Source: Nymphaea colorata (lineage: Eukaryota > Streptophyta > Magnoliopsida > Nymphaeales > Nymphaeaceae). Taken from it: a stretch of DNA of 64,000 bases. The position numbers and the translations under genes are program-made. The stretch covers positions 4,791,224-4,855,223 of the forward strand of contig NC_045141.1 of the NCBI RefSeq assembly GCF_008831285.2. Reading direction: 5' to 3'. Shown one piece after another: positions 11,964-22,367 of the stretch (positions are counted from its first letter, which is position 1; every line of letters begins with the position of its first letter). The notes beneath the pieces are model-generated. The model did no database searches. It saw only the letters and a list, made by a program, of their open reading frames with translations, and was not told the origin of the DNA.

Positions 11964-12345
11964 TAGGGATGTCAAAGGATCGGATTCGGATCGGATATAC
12001 TTTTTACCATGTCCAATTTTTCGGATATTCATATATTCGGATTCGGATTAGGATTCGAATTCGGATGAAATTTTTTTTAACCATATCCGAATCCGAATTT
12101 AAAATCTACATCCAAATCCGATTTTTAGTTATACTTGAATCCGATCCGAATCCGAATTTTAATATCTGAATCCTATCCGAATCCGATTTTTAAGTGATAC
12201 CTGAATCCGATCCGAATATCATTTTTAAGTTATATCCAAATCTGATCGGAATCCGAATTCTAGTTATACTTGAATCCGATCCGAATCCGAATTTAAATAT
12301 CCGAATGCGAATTTTAATATCCGAATCCGATCCGAATCAGCTATG
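11964..12345. mobile_element. Family-a hAT-like element, 3' end lost
   Basis: It begins TAGGGATGTCAAAGGATCGG, the family terminus, and is followed by a dense array of ATCCGAATCCGATCC words. It interrupts a family-b element. No matching right terminus is present, so no target duplication can be assigned. Confidence 0.5.
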
Positions 12346-12494
12346 CGATCACCTGAAAATAAGGCAGATTATTAGGACAGTCATCTTAAACAAGATAAAT
12401 GACGATCAAATGCATATATATGGTTTTCACATCCACAATCTTCTGGTGTCAATTTTGCCATATAGGAGTTGCAATTACTGCATATAAAGATATG

Positions 12495-13459
12495 CTACAA
12501 GGCAACGATAGACCAGTACTTTAAAAAAAAAAAATCACTAGTGGTTATATCTTTATTTGGCATTATGTGGAAGAATTTTATGGCATCATCTACAACTGCA
12601 CACTTGGAGTACATTGATAGAACTGAATTTGCTGTGGTTATATCTGATTCAAAACCCACCTTGACAGAGTAATTCAAAACCCACCTTGACAGAGTAACCT
12701 TGAACCTGTTGGCTTGTTACCTTCCACGACCATCTGATAAAAAAGTTCAAGTGCTTCCTTCCAAGAATAATTCAAGCACTCACACTTTGCATACATATGG
12801 AAGAGCAGTGTTAACCAGAACATTTGCCAAACGAAAGCACCTTCTTACGCATTAAGAGTGTATGCTCTTGCCCTGTTGAAGAGCTGAAGCTTCACCAAAA
12901 ACAGGCAAAACTGAAACCAAAGTTGAAGAGTTTGGCGTATGGCCTGCCTGTTGCATTTCCAGAACCAAACAGATCACATCATCATATAGCCCATGAAGAG
13001 CACAACCTGCAGCCATGGAGTTCCAAGCAACCAGATCCCTCTGCGACATCTTCTCAAACACTTGGTATGCACTGTCCAAGCAACCACATTTGCTATACAT
13101 ATCAATCAGTCCAGTTGCAACAAATACGTCAGACTCTAGTCCACTCTCACAGCATCATCATGAATCTTCCTCCCATCTTCTAAAGCCGATAAATCAGAAT
13201 ATGCCTTCAGAACAAAAGGAAACGTGAATTTATTTGGACTAACTCCATTGTAAATCATTCTCCTATACAAAACCAATGCTTGATCAAATGGTCCACTCCA
13301 TGCATACAATGGGACATATTTCATTGTGCTCGTGACGTTGGCATTCTTTTGTTCTACGGCCCTCAGAAACCGGTTGTCTTCACTCAAGGCTCTCCAGCCC
13401 CTTTTGTTCTTTAGGGAAAGATAAAACAGTAAAATACATTCAAGTGGGATGGGGACCAT
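12495..13459 (-). pseudogene. Pentatricopeptide repeat (PPR, PLS-class) protein pseudogene
   Basis: The minus strand encodes broken PPR motifs in order: an N-terminal segment ending in NGVSPNKFTFPFVLKAYSDL and GRKIHDDAV (13459-13136), MYSKCGCLDSAYQVFEKM plus RDLVAWNSMAAGCALHG and GKSIHS (13100-12852), and VKVGFESDITTANSVLSMYSKC (about 12675-12495). This is the repeating pattern of organelle RNA-binding PLS-class PPR proteins. A one-base loss near 13138 shifts the frame after GRKIHDDAVRV. A Tyr codon appears to have become TAA at 12852-12854, and a further shift follows near 12800. A 25-bp tandem duplication (12648-12697) disrupts the last part. The C-terminal E/DYW region is not seen. It cannot make a full protein. 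Confidence 0.8.
12648..12697. repeat. Perfect 25-bp tandem duplication
   Basis: A 25-base unit beginning TTCAAAACCCACC occurs twice head to tail, inside the PPR pseudogene. Confidence 0.95.
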
Positions 13460-14525
13460 TCGCTAAATCCCACGCTTGGGAGAACATGAGTCTGTAATTA
13501 AAATGACAAAAGGGAAGAGGAAAAGAATTCGAGGAAAATGAGTCCGATAGGATGGGGACCAGACGAACCATGAGAAGCCCACTTGCACTGAGTGTAGATG
13601 TCGTTCCCTCATACGGCAACTCAACATGGGGAGAAGCCACGGCACTTCATCCGGCGTTCATTTGTAATCAAATGAAACCAAAGTGCATCATCTTTCAATA
13701 ACGTGGTGTATCGGTTTTCAACATTTAATCAGTTATAATTATAATAACAACTAGAGTTTCAAGAAAAATGAAACGGTAAAAAAAAAGATGAAAACCCTCC
13801 ATGAATTTTTCATGGCCCTCAAACTTGGCCTTAGGGTTGCATTTGGGGGCAAAAAAATTTTAGAAACAAAGAAAACTGAATGGGTGAAAGTTAAATTTTC
13901 CCGCCTGAGACAAAGGGTTTTGAAACCGGCTATATTAATTAAGAAACGAGTATGAAAAAGTTGTTACCCATTTTGAAGCCTAATCAAGCATTAACAGTTC
14001 AAGTTTAGTGAACTCGAACTCAACTTAATTATTTAAATGAGTTTATGTCTATTTTTAAATTTTTTAAGATATGCTTGGTTTTTTAATAGTTTTCAAATTT
14101 TAATTTTTTATAATCAAAATACTGTTCAAATTAAGTGTGCTTGGGCACATTTCAAATATGTATGAAAAAATAAATTATTTATATTATATTATATATATAT
14201 GCATTTCAACAAGTCGAGTTTTTTTTACTGAATTTGACTATAAATTGCTTTATATTTTGAACTTTTATATTTTCTTTTTATAAGAAAATATTAATTACTT
14301 AATTTTCAAATAGTTGGTTAAGATGTTTTAACTGTTAACTTATTAATTTTCTCAATAAGTTATTTATGCTCATCTTTTATCATATTTGACTTTTATTTAA
14401 GTTGTTTAAGGACGTTTTAAATTATTTTCACATATATTTTGAGAAATTATCTTTTTTTAAATACTTGTTGAAAACAAATAGTATATTGAACTTTGATTGG
14501 TCGATTGAACAACTAGGATGTTTGA
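13460..14525. other. PPR upstream flank and AT-rich intergenic DNA
   Basis: 13460-13650 is the upstream side of the PPR pseudogene. After that I see no gene. 14280-14525 is a diverged copy of about 4555-4800 from inside the hAT-like element, sharing for example TTTAAGGACGTTTTAAATTA. Confidence 0.6.
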
Positions 14526-15370
14526 AGTTATTCGGCAACCTGCTCATTAAGAACATCGTGAACAGTCATCACTGATACTCTTGGAGGAGTTGGGAGGACT
14601 CAAGAGAACGACTGACCTTGTTTTTCTTGAAAATCGATGGACCTAAATACAAAAAATAAATGAAAAAAATAAATGAATAATAAAATATATTATTAACCGT
14701 CTGTCGGTTTCGAGCTCCGAAACAAATGAAAAAAAGTGATATCCAAATTTGAATCCGAAATTAGATTCCTTAAACTGAATCTGATCCGAATTTAATTTTT
14801 TCGTCATCCAAAATCAGATTTCATAATTTGAATCGATCTAAATCCATTTTTTACTCATCCTAATCTAAATCTGAAATCAGATGTCACAATCAGAATCCGA
14901 TCTGAATCCTATTTTTATATTTGAATCTAAATCCAAATATTTGAACTGAATCTGACTGATTTACAAAATATAAGAGCATTGAATATAGAATATTATTTAA
15001 AACTAACTCTGATATGGGTCTGATTGGATATTTATGTGTTTCTGAATCTGATCCAAATTTAATTTTTTTCCTGATCCAAAATCAGATTTCATAATTTGAA
15101 TCTGATCTAAATCCATTTTTTACTCATCTCAATTGGACATTTTTGTATAACTGAATCTGTATCGGATTGGATATTTATGCATACTTGAATCTGAATATAC
15201 TTGGATGTCATTTCTTAATTTCAAATCCTATCTCATTTTTTTAATTGATTAGTAATTTTTTTTTCTTCATCCAAGTTTGTTGCAGCAGTTCGCTTGGATA
15301 TCCAATACAAATCAGACATATTGACATCCTCAGGTCAAAGCTTCCCCACCCCAGCTGACATGTTCACCAT

Positions 15371-15378
15371 TATAAATA
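15371..15378 (+). promoter_or_regulatory. TATA-box-like site in repeat X
   Basis: TATAAATA is followed by GGGGACGAG. The same box is conserved in the X copy at 45780-45787 and altered to TATAAACA near 36092. This could be the core promoter of whatever X derives from. Transcription is inferred only. Confidence 0.35.
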
Positions 15379-15410
15379 GGGGACGAGTCCATTTGTGTGT
15401 GTCAAGTAGA

Positions 15411-15766
15411 TAGAGTTCTAAAATAAGTCAAGCCAACTCAAGCTCGACTTGAATTTAATCTGTTAAGCTTGAGCTTAACTCAAAACTCGTAATTGTAAAC
15501 AGGTCGAGTTCAAGTTACATAAACTTGATTTTATTAAACTTGAGTAAGCCATTTATCTAGGTTTTTTTTATTTTTTTGTAATTTTAAAACATTAAACCAA
15601 AGAAAGAAATCAGTCAAATGATGAGTTGGTAAACAAGCTTAAATGAGTCGAGCTTGAGCTGTGGCTTGGTCTATCGTATCGAGTTCAAGATGACTTTGTA
15701 CAGCTAAACTCGAGCTTGAGCCAAGCTGAACGAGCTCATTTTTTACTTGGCTCATATATAACCCTA
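15411..15766 (+). mobile_element. hAT-like non-autonomous element, family b
   Basis: It begins TAGAGTTCTAAAATAAGTC and ends ACCCTA, with GAGTCGAGCTTGAGC words between. The flanking 8-mers CAAGTAGA (15403-15410) and CAAGTGTA (15767-15774) agree at 6 of 8 positions, as expected for an old hAT target duplication. Confidence 0.6.
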
Positions 15767-17204
15767 CAAGTGTATCAAGTGTATGCAAAAGTGGTGTGAG
15801 GTGCATGTTCAGTGAAAGTTCTCACGGCATGAGCAAGTGTTAATGATTCGCACCTGTATAGAGAAATGTAAACTTAATCGTTGAAATTTTAGGAAAAAAA
15901 AAATCAATTAGCTTTTGTAAACATTTATAAAACATTATGGCCTGTGGCAGTCGGTTCTTGGATTGTTTGTTTACACCAGATGTTCTAAAAACAAAATTTA
16001 GACTTGGTCATGGGTTTGTTTGAGGAGATATTTTATTTTCTGAACTTCATCCATTCCATCTATTGTTTGTTTAGGTTGGATTGGGTGTCTTCAATACCCC
16101 ATCTAGGACAAGGTATTTGCGTACGTAATAACTTTGGTCCGATCCGTATTGGTGTGCCATAGACGTTCATTTTGGCATTTGCTTACACCCTCATATGCTG
16201 GATAAAAGTGTCTCAAAGGTGCATTTTGGGACCATTCATCCAGGAAAGCTATAATAAACTACCAAATTAAAGAGAAGATTTCCAATTGGGCTCTGATCCA
16301 GTGGCAATGTTGTATCTGGTGTGGGTACCCCGGCTCATCAAATTTGTTTTAATTGCATATGGATGCCCCTTAAAGATTGAAATTTAAATTTATTGTGCTC
16401 CTTAAAGGTTGAAGTTTAAAGACAAAAATTTATGACTCTACCACTGCTCGGAGCCAGCACCATGGCCTTGATATGGAGTACTAACTTGTGTTTTTTCATG
16501 CTACTGCTCTCAAGAAATAGATCTGATAGATAGTAGGCCTCTGACCTGTTATTAAAAGAAACCTCAAGGTAATGCTCTCACTATTTTTCACCTTGCATGT
16601 CGATACATCTCTTTTGCAGTACAAAGTGTTGATGTTACAAGAGGAGTTCACCATATAGTCTTCGTAAGGATGTGATCAAGCCTTTTTGTAAATCGATTCC
16701 CTGTAAGGTTGACTGGGAATGTGATCAACCCCCTGAGGCTCTGTTTCAGGGTCGGCTTAGATTATGATTTCATTCGTCATTCTTTTGTATCCTCTCTTCT
16801 GCTTCTTCCTACATCATACCTGAAATCACCTCAAATTTTTCCAAAATTTTTGAAGATCCAAAATGGATGCAAAATCCAAGTTCAGATCCAAATCGAGCAT
16901 TTCAGATCCAAAATTCGAATCGCATTTGAAATGACAAAATTTGAGCATCGCGCTTACATAGGCCTTCCCTTTGTTTTAAAAGCTCATTTCTCTCGCCAAA
17001 ATGTGTTTTTAAACCCAAGTCGCACGCTCGCACGAGTCGACAATTGACTAAACCAAATCGGATTTGGAGCAAGTTTGGAATCGCTCAAAATGGAGTCAAC
17101 CACGCATTTGTAACAAAAAAAAAGAACCATTTCAATAATTTTATTTTATGAATGACATTTATTTATTTTATCATTTTTTAAATATAAATTAAAAAAAAAA
17201 ACTT

Positions 17205-17420
17205 TCCATTTTTGCGCATCCAGGGACGTGCAGTCGAGCGATCATGCATCGTGAAATGTGCACACACGCACATAAAAGAGTGATGCGCGCGCAATTGAGC
17301 AATAACGCGTCGCGCAACGCACGCGCGCGGGCGGGGGCTGTCACAGTAGTGTGACCATGCACGATTGTGCGGTCGTGTGGCGTGTTCTCGTCAGCCGACC
17401 ATGCGGTCGGGCAACTACAC
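17205..17420. other. CpG-rich patch
   Basis: There are many CG dinucleotides (GCGCGCGC, GCGTCGCGCAACGCACGCGCGCGGGC in two parts) in an otherwise AT-rich, CpG-poor window. It lies about 300 bases upstream of a TATA box. Confidence 0.7.
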
Positions 17421-17705
17421 CCCAGGCGCGACAGTGCTCGATGCTGTTGTATCCGGGCGCTGTTGTCTCCCCCTTTCACCTCACCTTTTTGACCAAAAAC
17501 CACCCTTTAGGGGGTGGTTTTGGTCTTTTTGGGTGGGCAAAGACCCAGCTCACTTTTAAAAATGTTTTTACAGGCCTAATGGCATGTAAATACTCATTTC
17601 AAACCATTTCCTTTTCAAAATAATTCAAAATTATGTGAAATTTGGATGAAAATTTTAAAAAATTCAAAAAAAGTTCAAAATTTGGGTTTGGGCTCCAAAA
17701 TCCTC

Positions 17706-17713
17706 TATAAATA
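17706..17713 (+). promoter_or_regulatory. TATA box
   Basis: CCTCTATAAATACCCC is followed by TCTC-rich leader sequence 70-150 bases downstream, the usual layout of a plant pol II core promoter. It is probably the promoter of the LTR-like insertion. Confidence 0.5.
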
Positions 17714-17964
17714 CCCCACAATCTTCCCTCTTGGGTAAGAGTTGGCCCTTGGGAGAAACTTTAGAGTATTCTCACTTGAAGACTTACAGTTTCTCTTGAG
17801 CTTTCTCTCTCTCTCTCTTCCTCTTTCCATTTCTCCTCTTCCTCTCCAACTTGGAGCAAGCTAAAACTCTCTTGGAGGCATCATCTTGGAGCTTCACTCA
17901 AATGGATCTTCAAGTGAAGGTGTTCAACTTCCCTAGGTCATTTCTCATTAGAGGTATATAATCA

Positions 17965-18990
17965 TCATCCCTCTCATTTCTTCCTTCATTTTCTTCTCTT
18001 CTTCATCTCCCCATGGCCAAAGGAGATAGCACTCAACCTCTGTTTAGAGACAAGAGGCTATGCTCAAGTTCACCTGGAGCATGAAAAAATGAGATGATCT
18101 TTCATTTCATGATTTAATCATTTTTTCTCTTTTATTAAATAGAGCATTGTCTTTCTTTCTTTATTTTCTTCTCATCTTCTTCTCCCCATGGGCATAGGAT
18201 ATAGCACTCAACCTCCTTTTAGAGACAAGAGGCTATGCTCAAGTGCACCAGTAGCATGGAAAGATGAGATGATCTTTCATTTCGTGATTGAATTATGTTT
18301 TCTCTTTTATTGAATATACCATTATCTTTCTTTCTTTATTTTCTTCTCATCCTCATCTCCCCATGGCCAAAGGAGATGGCACACAATCCCTTTTTAGAGA
18401 CAAGAGGCTATACTCAAGTGCACCGAGAGCATGGGAAGATGAGATGATCTTTCATTTCAATATTGAATCATGCTTTCTCTTTTATTGAATATAGCATTGT
18501 CTTTCTTTCTTTATTTTCTTCTCATCTTCATCCCTCCATGGCCAAAGAAGATAACACTCAACCTCTTTTTAGAAACAACAGGCTATGCTCAAGTGAAAGA
18601 TGATATGATCTTTCATTTTGTGATTGAATCATGTTTTCTCTTATATTGAACAAAGCATTGTCTTTATTTCTTTATTTTCTTCTCCTCTTGATCTCCCCAT
18701 GGCCAAAGGAGATAGCACTCAACCTCTTTTTAGAGACAAAAGGCTATGCTCAAGTGCACCGGGAGCATGAAAAGATGAGATGATCTTTCATTTCATGTTT
18801 GAATCATGTTGTCTCTTTTATTGAATATAACATTGTTTTTCGTTCTTCATTTTCTTTTTATCTTTACCTCCCCATGACCAAAGGAGATAACACTCAATCT
18901 CTTCTTAGGGACAAGAGGTTATGCTCAAGTGTACCGGGAGCATGAAAAGATGAGATGATCCTTCATTTCATAGTTACATCATGCCCTCCT
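17965..18990 (+). repeat. Tandem array, six ~175-bp units
   Basis: The landmark CCCCATGGCCAAAGGAGATA recurs with its ATG at 18013, 18188, 18363, 18538, about 18699 and 18874. Spacings are 175, 175, 175, 161 and 175, and the short unit has lost 14 bases of the GCACCGGGAGCATG part. Each unit also carries AGAGACAAGAGGCTATGCTCAAG and GAGATGATCTTTCATTTC. Units differ by scattered substitutions. The ATG in each unit does not open a shared long frame. Confidence 0.9.
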
Positions 18991-19314
18991 TCCTAGTTGA
19001 ATCTTTCCCTTTTCATCATCCTCTCTCTCTTTTTTTGCTTGAATATTGCCTATGTATTACCCATGTACAGTTGCTTGGTTTTCCCTTTATATGTGAATGT
19101 ATGATGAGAATGAGATTGTGGTTTGGGGTTCTATTATCTAATCTTTATATTAATTTTTGAGGTTAAAACTTGTCCAACCTGAGGGAACCTTCACGAATAT
19201 GGACATGTTAAAAATACATTCTCATGTCATTGCGTGTAGTTTCCTTATTTTCTCTTTTTATGTTTCCACACTTTATTTTACAAATTTTCATATACATATG
19301 AATGCATATATACA

Positions 19315-19492
19315 TGTGTTCTATTTTTTCTTCCTAGAACCTTTTGTTCATCTTTTCAAGATAAATGTTTATCCTACAAATTTCTTATGTATATATATAT
19401 ATATGTGTGTTCTATTTTCTCTTCCTAGAACCTTTTGTTCATCTTTTCAAGATAAATGTTTATCCTACAAATTTCTTATATATATATATATA
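19315..19492 (+). repeat. 91-bp tandem duplication
   Basis: A unit starting TGTGTTCTATTTT and containing TTCCTAGAACCTTTTGTTCA occurs at 19315 and 19406, joined through a TA microsatellite, which probably mediated the duplication. Confidence 0.85.
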
Positions 19493-20629
19493 TCTTTTTC
19501 TTTCCCTCTCTATTTAAGTTAAGAATTCATTTTTAAAAGCTTATACAAATACGTATACATACATATGGAGAATATATATCTTCTTTTATTTCAAAATCTT
19601 TCATCTAATGATCTTTGAAGTATTTTTTTTTCTCTCTCTCTCTTTCTTTTTATAAGAATGTTGCATATCCTTCTTTTCTTTAAACATTTTCTCATGATCT
19701 TTTATTTACCTACTTCACTAAGACCAAAAATCAAGTAATAACCCAATATTGGATTTATGTTTGATGGTTTACAACCCCAATCTATTTTCAAAAACTTTTT
19801 CTTCTTATATATGATATTTATCAAAACAAAAATCTTCGAGGAATGTTATGGTAGGAATGCTCTTACATGAATGTTATGGTAGGAATGAATGATTTTTCTT
19901 TTCAATCATATAGGATCAATGCATTCATGCATTTTCACCCACTTAATGTCATTTATGATCACAAACACCTCTCCAAAAGAACTTAAGCAAGATGAGATGG
20001 AACTCTAACTAGGTGGTAACCGAATTAGAGTAAAATCTCAAATCTACTACCAAATTTTCCTTCGTTTCTTCGATTGTTTAAATTTGCATGCTTTCAACAA
20101 GTTGATCAGCTTATTACTATGCCGAATATGAAGTGAAACATGTTTTATAAAAAAGAACTAGCATTTCTATTGTTAACTTTAAAAAAAATTGAAAATTACA
20201 AAATGGGAAATAAGATAAATGAGATAAATGTGTTAGTGATAAGGCAAGATAAGCAACAACTAAAAATTACAGAATGGGAACAAGCAATTTGACATTTAGA
20301 AAAATGCGAAAAACGGAAAACCACCTTTTTTATTTTCATATTTTTTTCAAAAAAGACTATTTTTCTGCTGTTTTATTTAGTGGACTTATTTTTCATGTTT
20401 TATCACTGTTTTTTCAAAAAAAAAAGTTGTGTTTTTTATATTATTTTTACTACCTAATTTTGGTTGTCATCAATCATAACCTATATGTAAGTTGTGGTTC
20501 TTGTCATTCATGAAAATATTGCTTGATTAGTGCAATATGGGGAGCCACAAACCGAATCGGGCTGATTCTGATAACACCAATATCGATGGTCTGATCTTTG
20601 GTAATAGCTCTATTGTAAATACAAACATG

Positions 20630-21132
20630 TAGGGCTGCACAACGAGCCGAGCCAACTCGGGCTCAACTTAAACCCACTATAAAAAACTCAGCTTGTGCTT
20701 GACTCCGTTATAAATGAGTCGAGTTCGAGCTTACAAATATACTTGAAACGATAAATGAGTTGAGTTTGAGTTTTAGGAACTTGACTCGTTTATACTCGAT
20801 TCGACTCGATTCACACCAGTATTCAATATAATATTGCGAAAACCAGTTCACTGCATCACTGGTTTAAACTTTGAGGGTAAAAAAAAAATTTTACAAGCTA
20901 CACGAGCTGAACTATTACACGACCTTAACACTTACACTAGTTAAACGAGTTAATGCTTACATGAGCTAATGCCTAAATGAGTTAAATTGGTTGAACGAGT
21001 CGATGTCGAGCTTGATTTTATGTAGTCGAGTCAAGCTCGAGCTTGCTATAAGGAGTTCGACTCGAGTTTCAACCAAGCTTGAGCTTGAGCTCAAGTTTGT
21101 TGAGCCTACTCGAGACGTCGTGTGCAGCCTTA
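20630..21132. mobile_element. hAT-like non-autonomous element, family b (long form)
   Basis: It begins TAGGGCTGCACAACGAGCCGAG and ends TCGTGTGCAGCCTTA, inverted ends of the family. The interior is GAGTCGAGCTCGAGC words plus a CCAGTTCACTGCATCACTGG core shared with 38500-38650. No convincing 8-bp duplication is visible. A near relative occupies 38250-38930 next to the same downstream sequence. Confidence 0.6.
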
Positions 21133-22367
21133 CCAACGGGCCCGGTCTACTAAATGGAGTGTAGGCTGTTCGTTTGAAACCCCCAAAAAAAAGTTAGAAA
21201 ACTGGCAAGAAGATAAGAGAAGGCAAGAAGGGAAGAGGACAAGACATTGGAAATATGTTGTTAAGGGTTGTGAAGAAAAAGTCTTGTTGATGTAATTTTG
21301 CATGCCAAGCAAGGTGATGGATGTGGAATTAGAAAAAGTCCCATTGATGTGATCTGCTGCCGTGCTGTAGACACCGAGTGTGGAAAACAACAAGCGATAT
21401 CACTTACTTTTTATGAGCACCATACTTAGGACTCTTCCAACAACTTGAATTTAACAAAAAAAAAACCCTGAATAAATTCTGGAAAAGAAGATACAAAAGC
21501 AGCTCGATAATTATTCATGGTGATAACATTTTTTAGCACCTCAAGTAAATATATTGCTTAGCACCTCAATTAAATTGTGTATCTTAATCATTAAAACCAG
21601 TTTCAGAATCGAGTCAACAATATACACTGCCAATTTGGTGGACCACCCAATTCAAGAAAAGGTCCCATTGATGTTATCAGCCGTGCCAAAGGAGCTGAGT
21701 GTGGAAATGACAAACGATTTCCCTTTCTTTGCTCTTAGACTTGAGTCTTCCAACAATTTGATAATCACAGGCTTGAGGCAAAGAAGATCTGTGGAAGTAA
21801 ATCAGCCGGTTCAATGTGTCAATTGTCATAAAATATTAAAAAACAGATTTTATTGGAAAATAAATAAAGAATATATAAGAGCTAATAAAAAACATGGTTT
21901 GAAAAAAGAAAACATGTAAACTGGATCAAATTGATTTAGCATAGATTTGAATGAACCTGCTGACTCAAGCAAATATTTCAAGCTAATTGAATAACATAGT
22001 CTGATTGGTGAAAACGGTTGAGAGATAAACTCTTTGGTGTTGGAATCTAGAGGTTGATCTGTACTTGATAAACTTTTATCCAGCATAGGCAAATTTTCTA
22101 AAGAGTTTTGATTGAATAGGGTTGAGAAGTGATTAAATGAAATAAGATAATGGGTACCAAGAAAAGGTCTCATTGATGCAATCATCAGTTGTGCCGCTGG
22201 ATTTGGAAATATGAAGCAACGTATTCAAGAGTGGTTGACCTGAGACTCCTGCAATTTGCAAAAGAAAATAAGTAAAATTTCTAGAAGAGAATCTATACAT
22301 AAATTATACATAAATTAGTGACCTTGGTTCTTGTTCATGCATCTTCTGCATAGAAAATTGGACAGGC
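21133..22367 (+). repeat. LRR receptor-kinase upstream flanks, duplicated
   Basis: 21133-21500 is nearly the same as 38930-39330. Blocks such as CCCATTGATGTGATCTGC, GACACCGAGTGTGG and CTTCCAACAA recur at 21650-21780, 27770, 28600, 31460, 32980 and 39140. 22140-22367 directly precedes LRR copy 1 and matches 33390-33585 before copy 2, so these are repeated copies of the gene family's 5' flank. ORFs here are not conserved. Confidence 0.65.

Larger units (their letters stand above)
14526..16818 (+). repeat. Composite repeat X, longest upstream copy
   Basis: In order it holds: the GACTGACCTTG module (14570-14720), a family-a word array (14740-15320), the TTGACATCC/GCTTCCCC block with a TATAAATA box, a family-b insertion (15411-15766), and the block ending CTTCTTCCTACATCATACCTG. 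From 16819 the similarity to 37380 stops because another sequence is inserted. Confidence 0.7.
16819..20045 (+). mobile_element. LTR-retrotransposon-like insertion (possible solo LTR), interrupts repeat X
   Basis: Similarity to X stops at about 16818 and resumes near 20045 with TTCGTTTCTTCGATTGTTTAAA. The 3.2 kb between contains a CpG-rich patch (17205-17420), a TATAAATA box (17706), a pyrimidine-rich leader (17800-17850), a 175-bp tandem array, and AT-rich sequence with no ORF of note. A promoter-like left part with long tandem repeats and no coding region would fit a long LTR or the leader of a large Ty3/gypsy (Tat/Ogre-like) element. I could not define the ends or a target duplication, so the class is a guess. 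Confidence 0.4.

Noticed and set aside
17965-18990. CRISPR-like or coding tandem repeat
   Set aside because: Units are contiguous 175-bp repeats without spacers and do not share a continuous reading frame. The host is a plant.
19157-19522. 121-codon ORF
   Set aside because: Half of it is the 91-bp duplication and TA microsatellite translated, so it is low-complexity.
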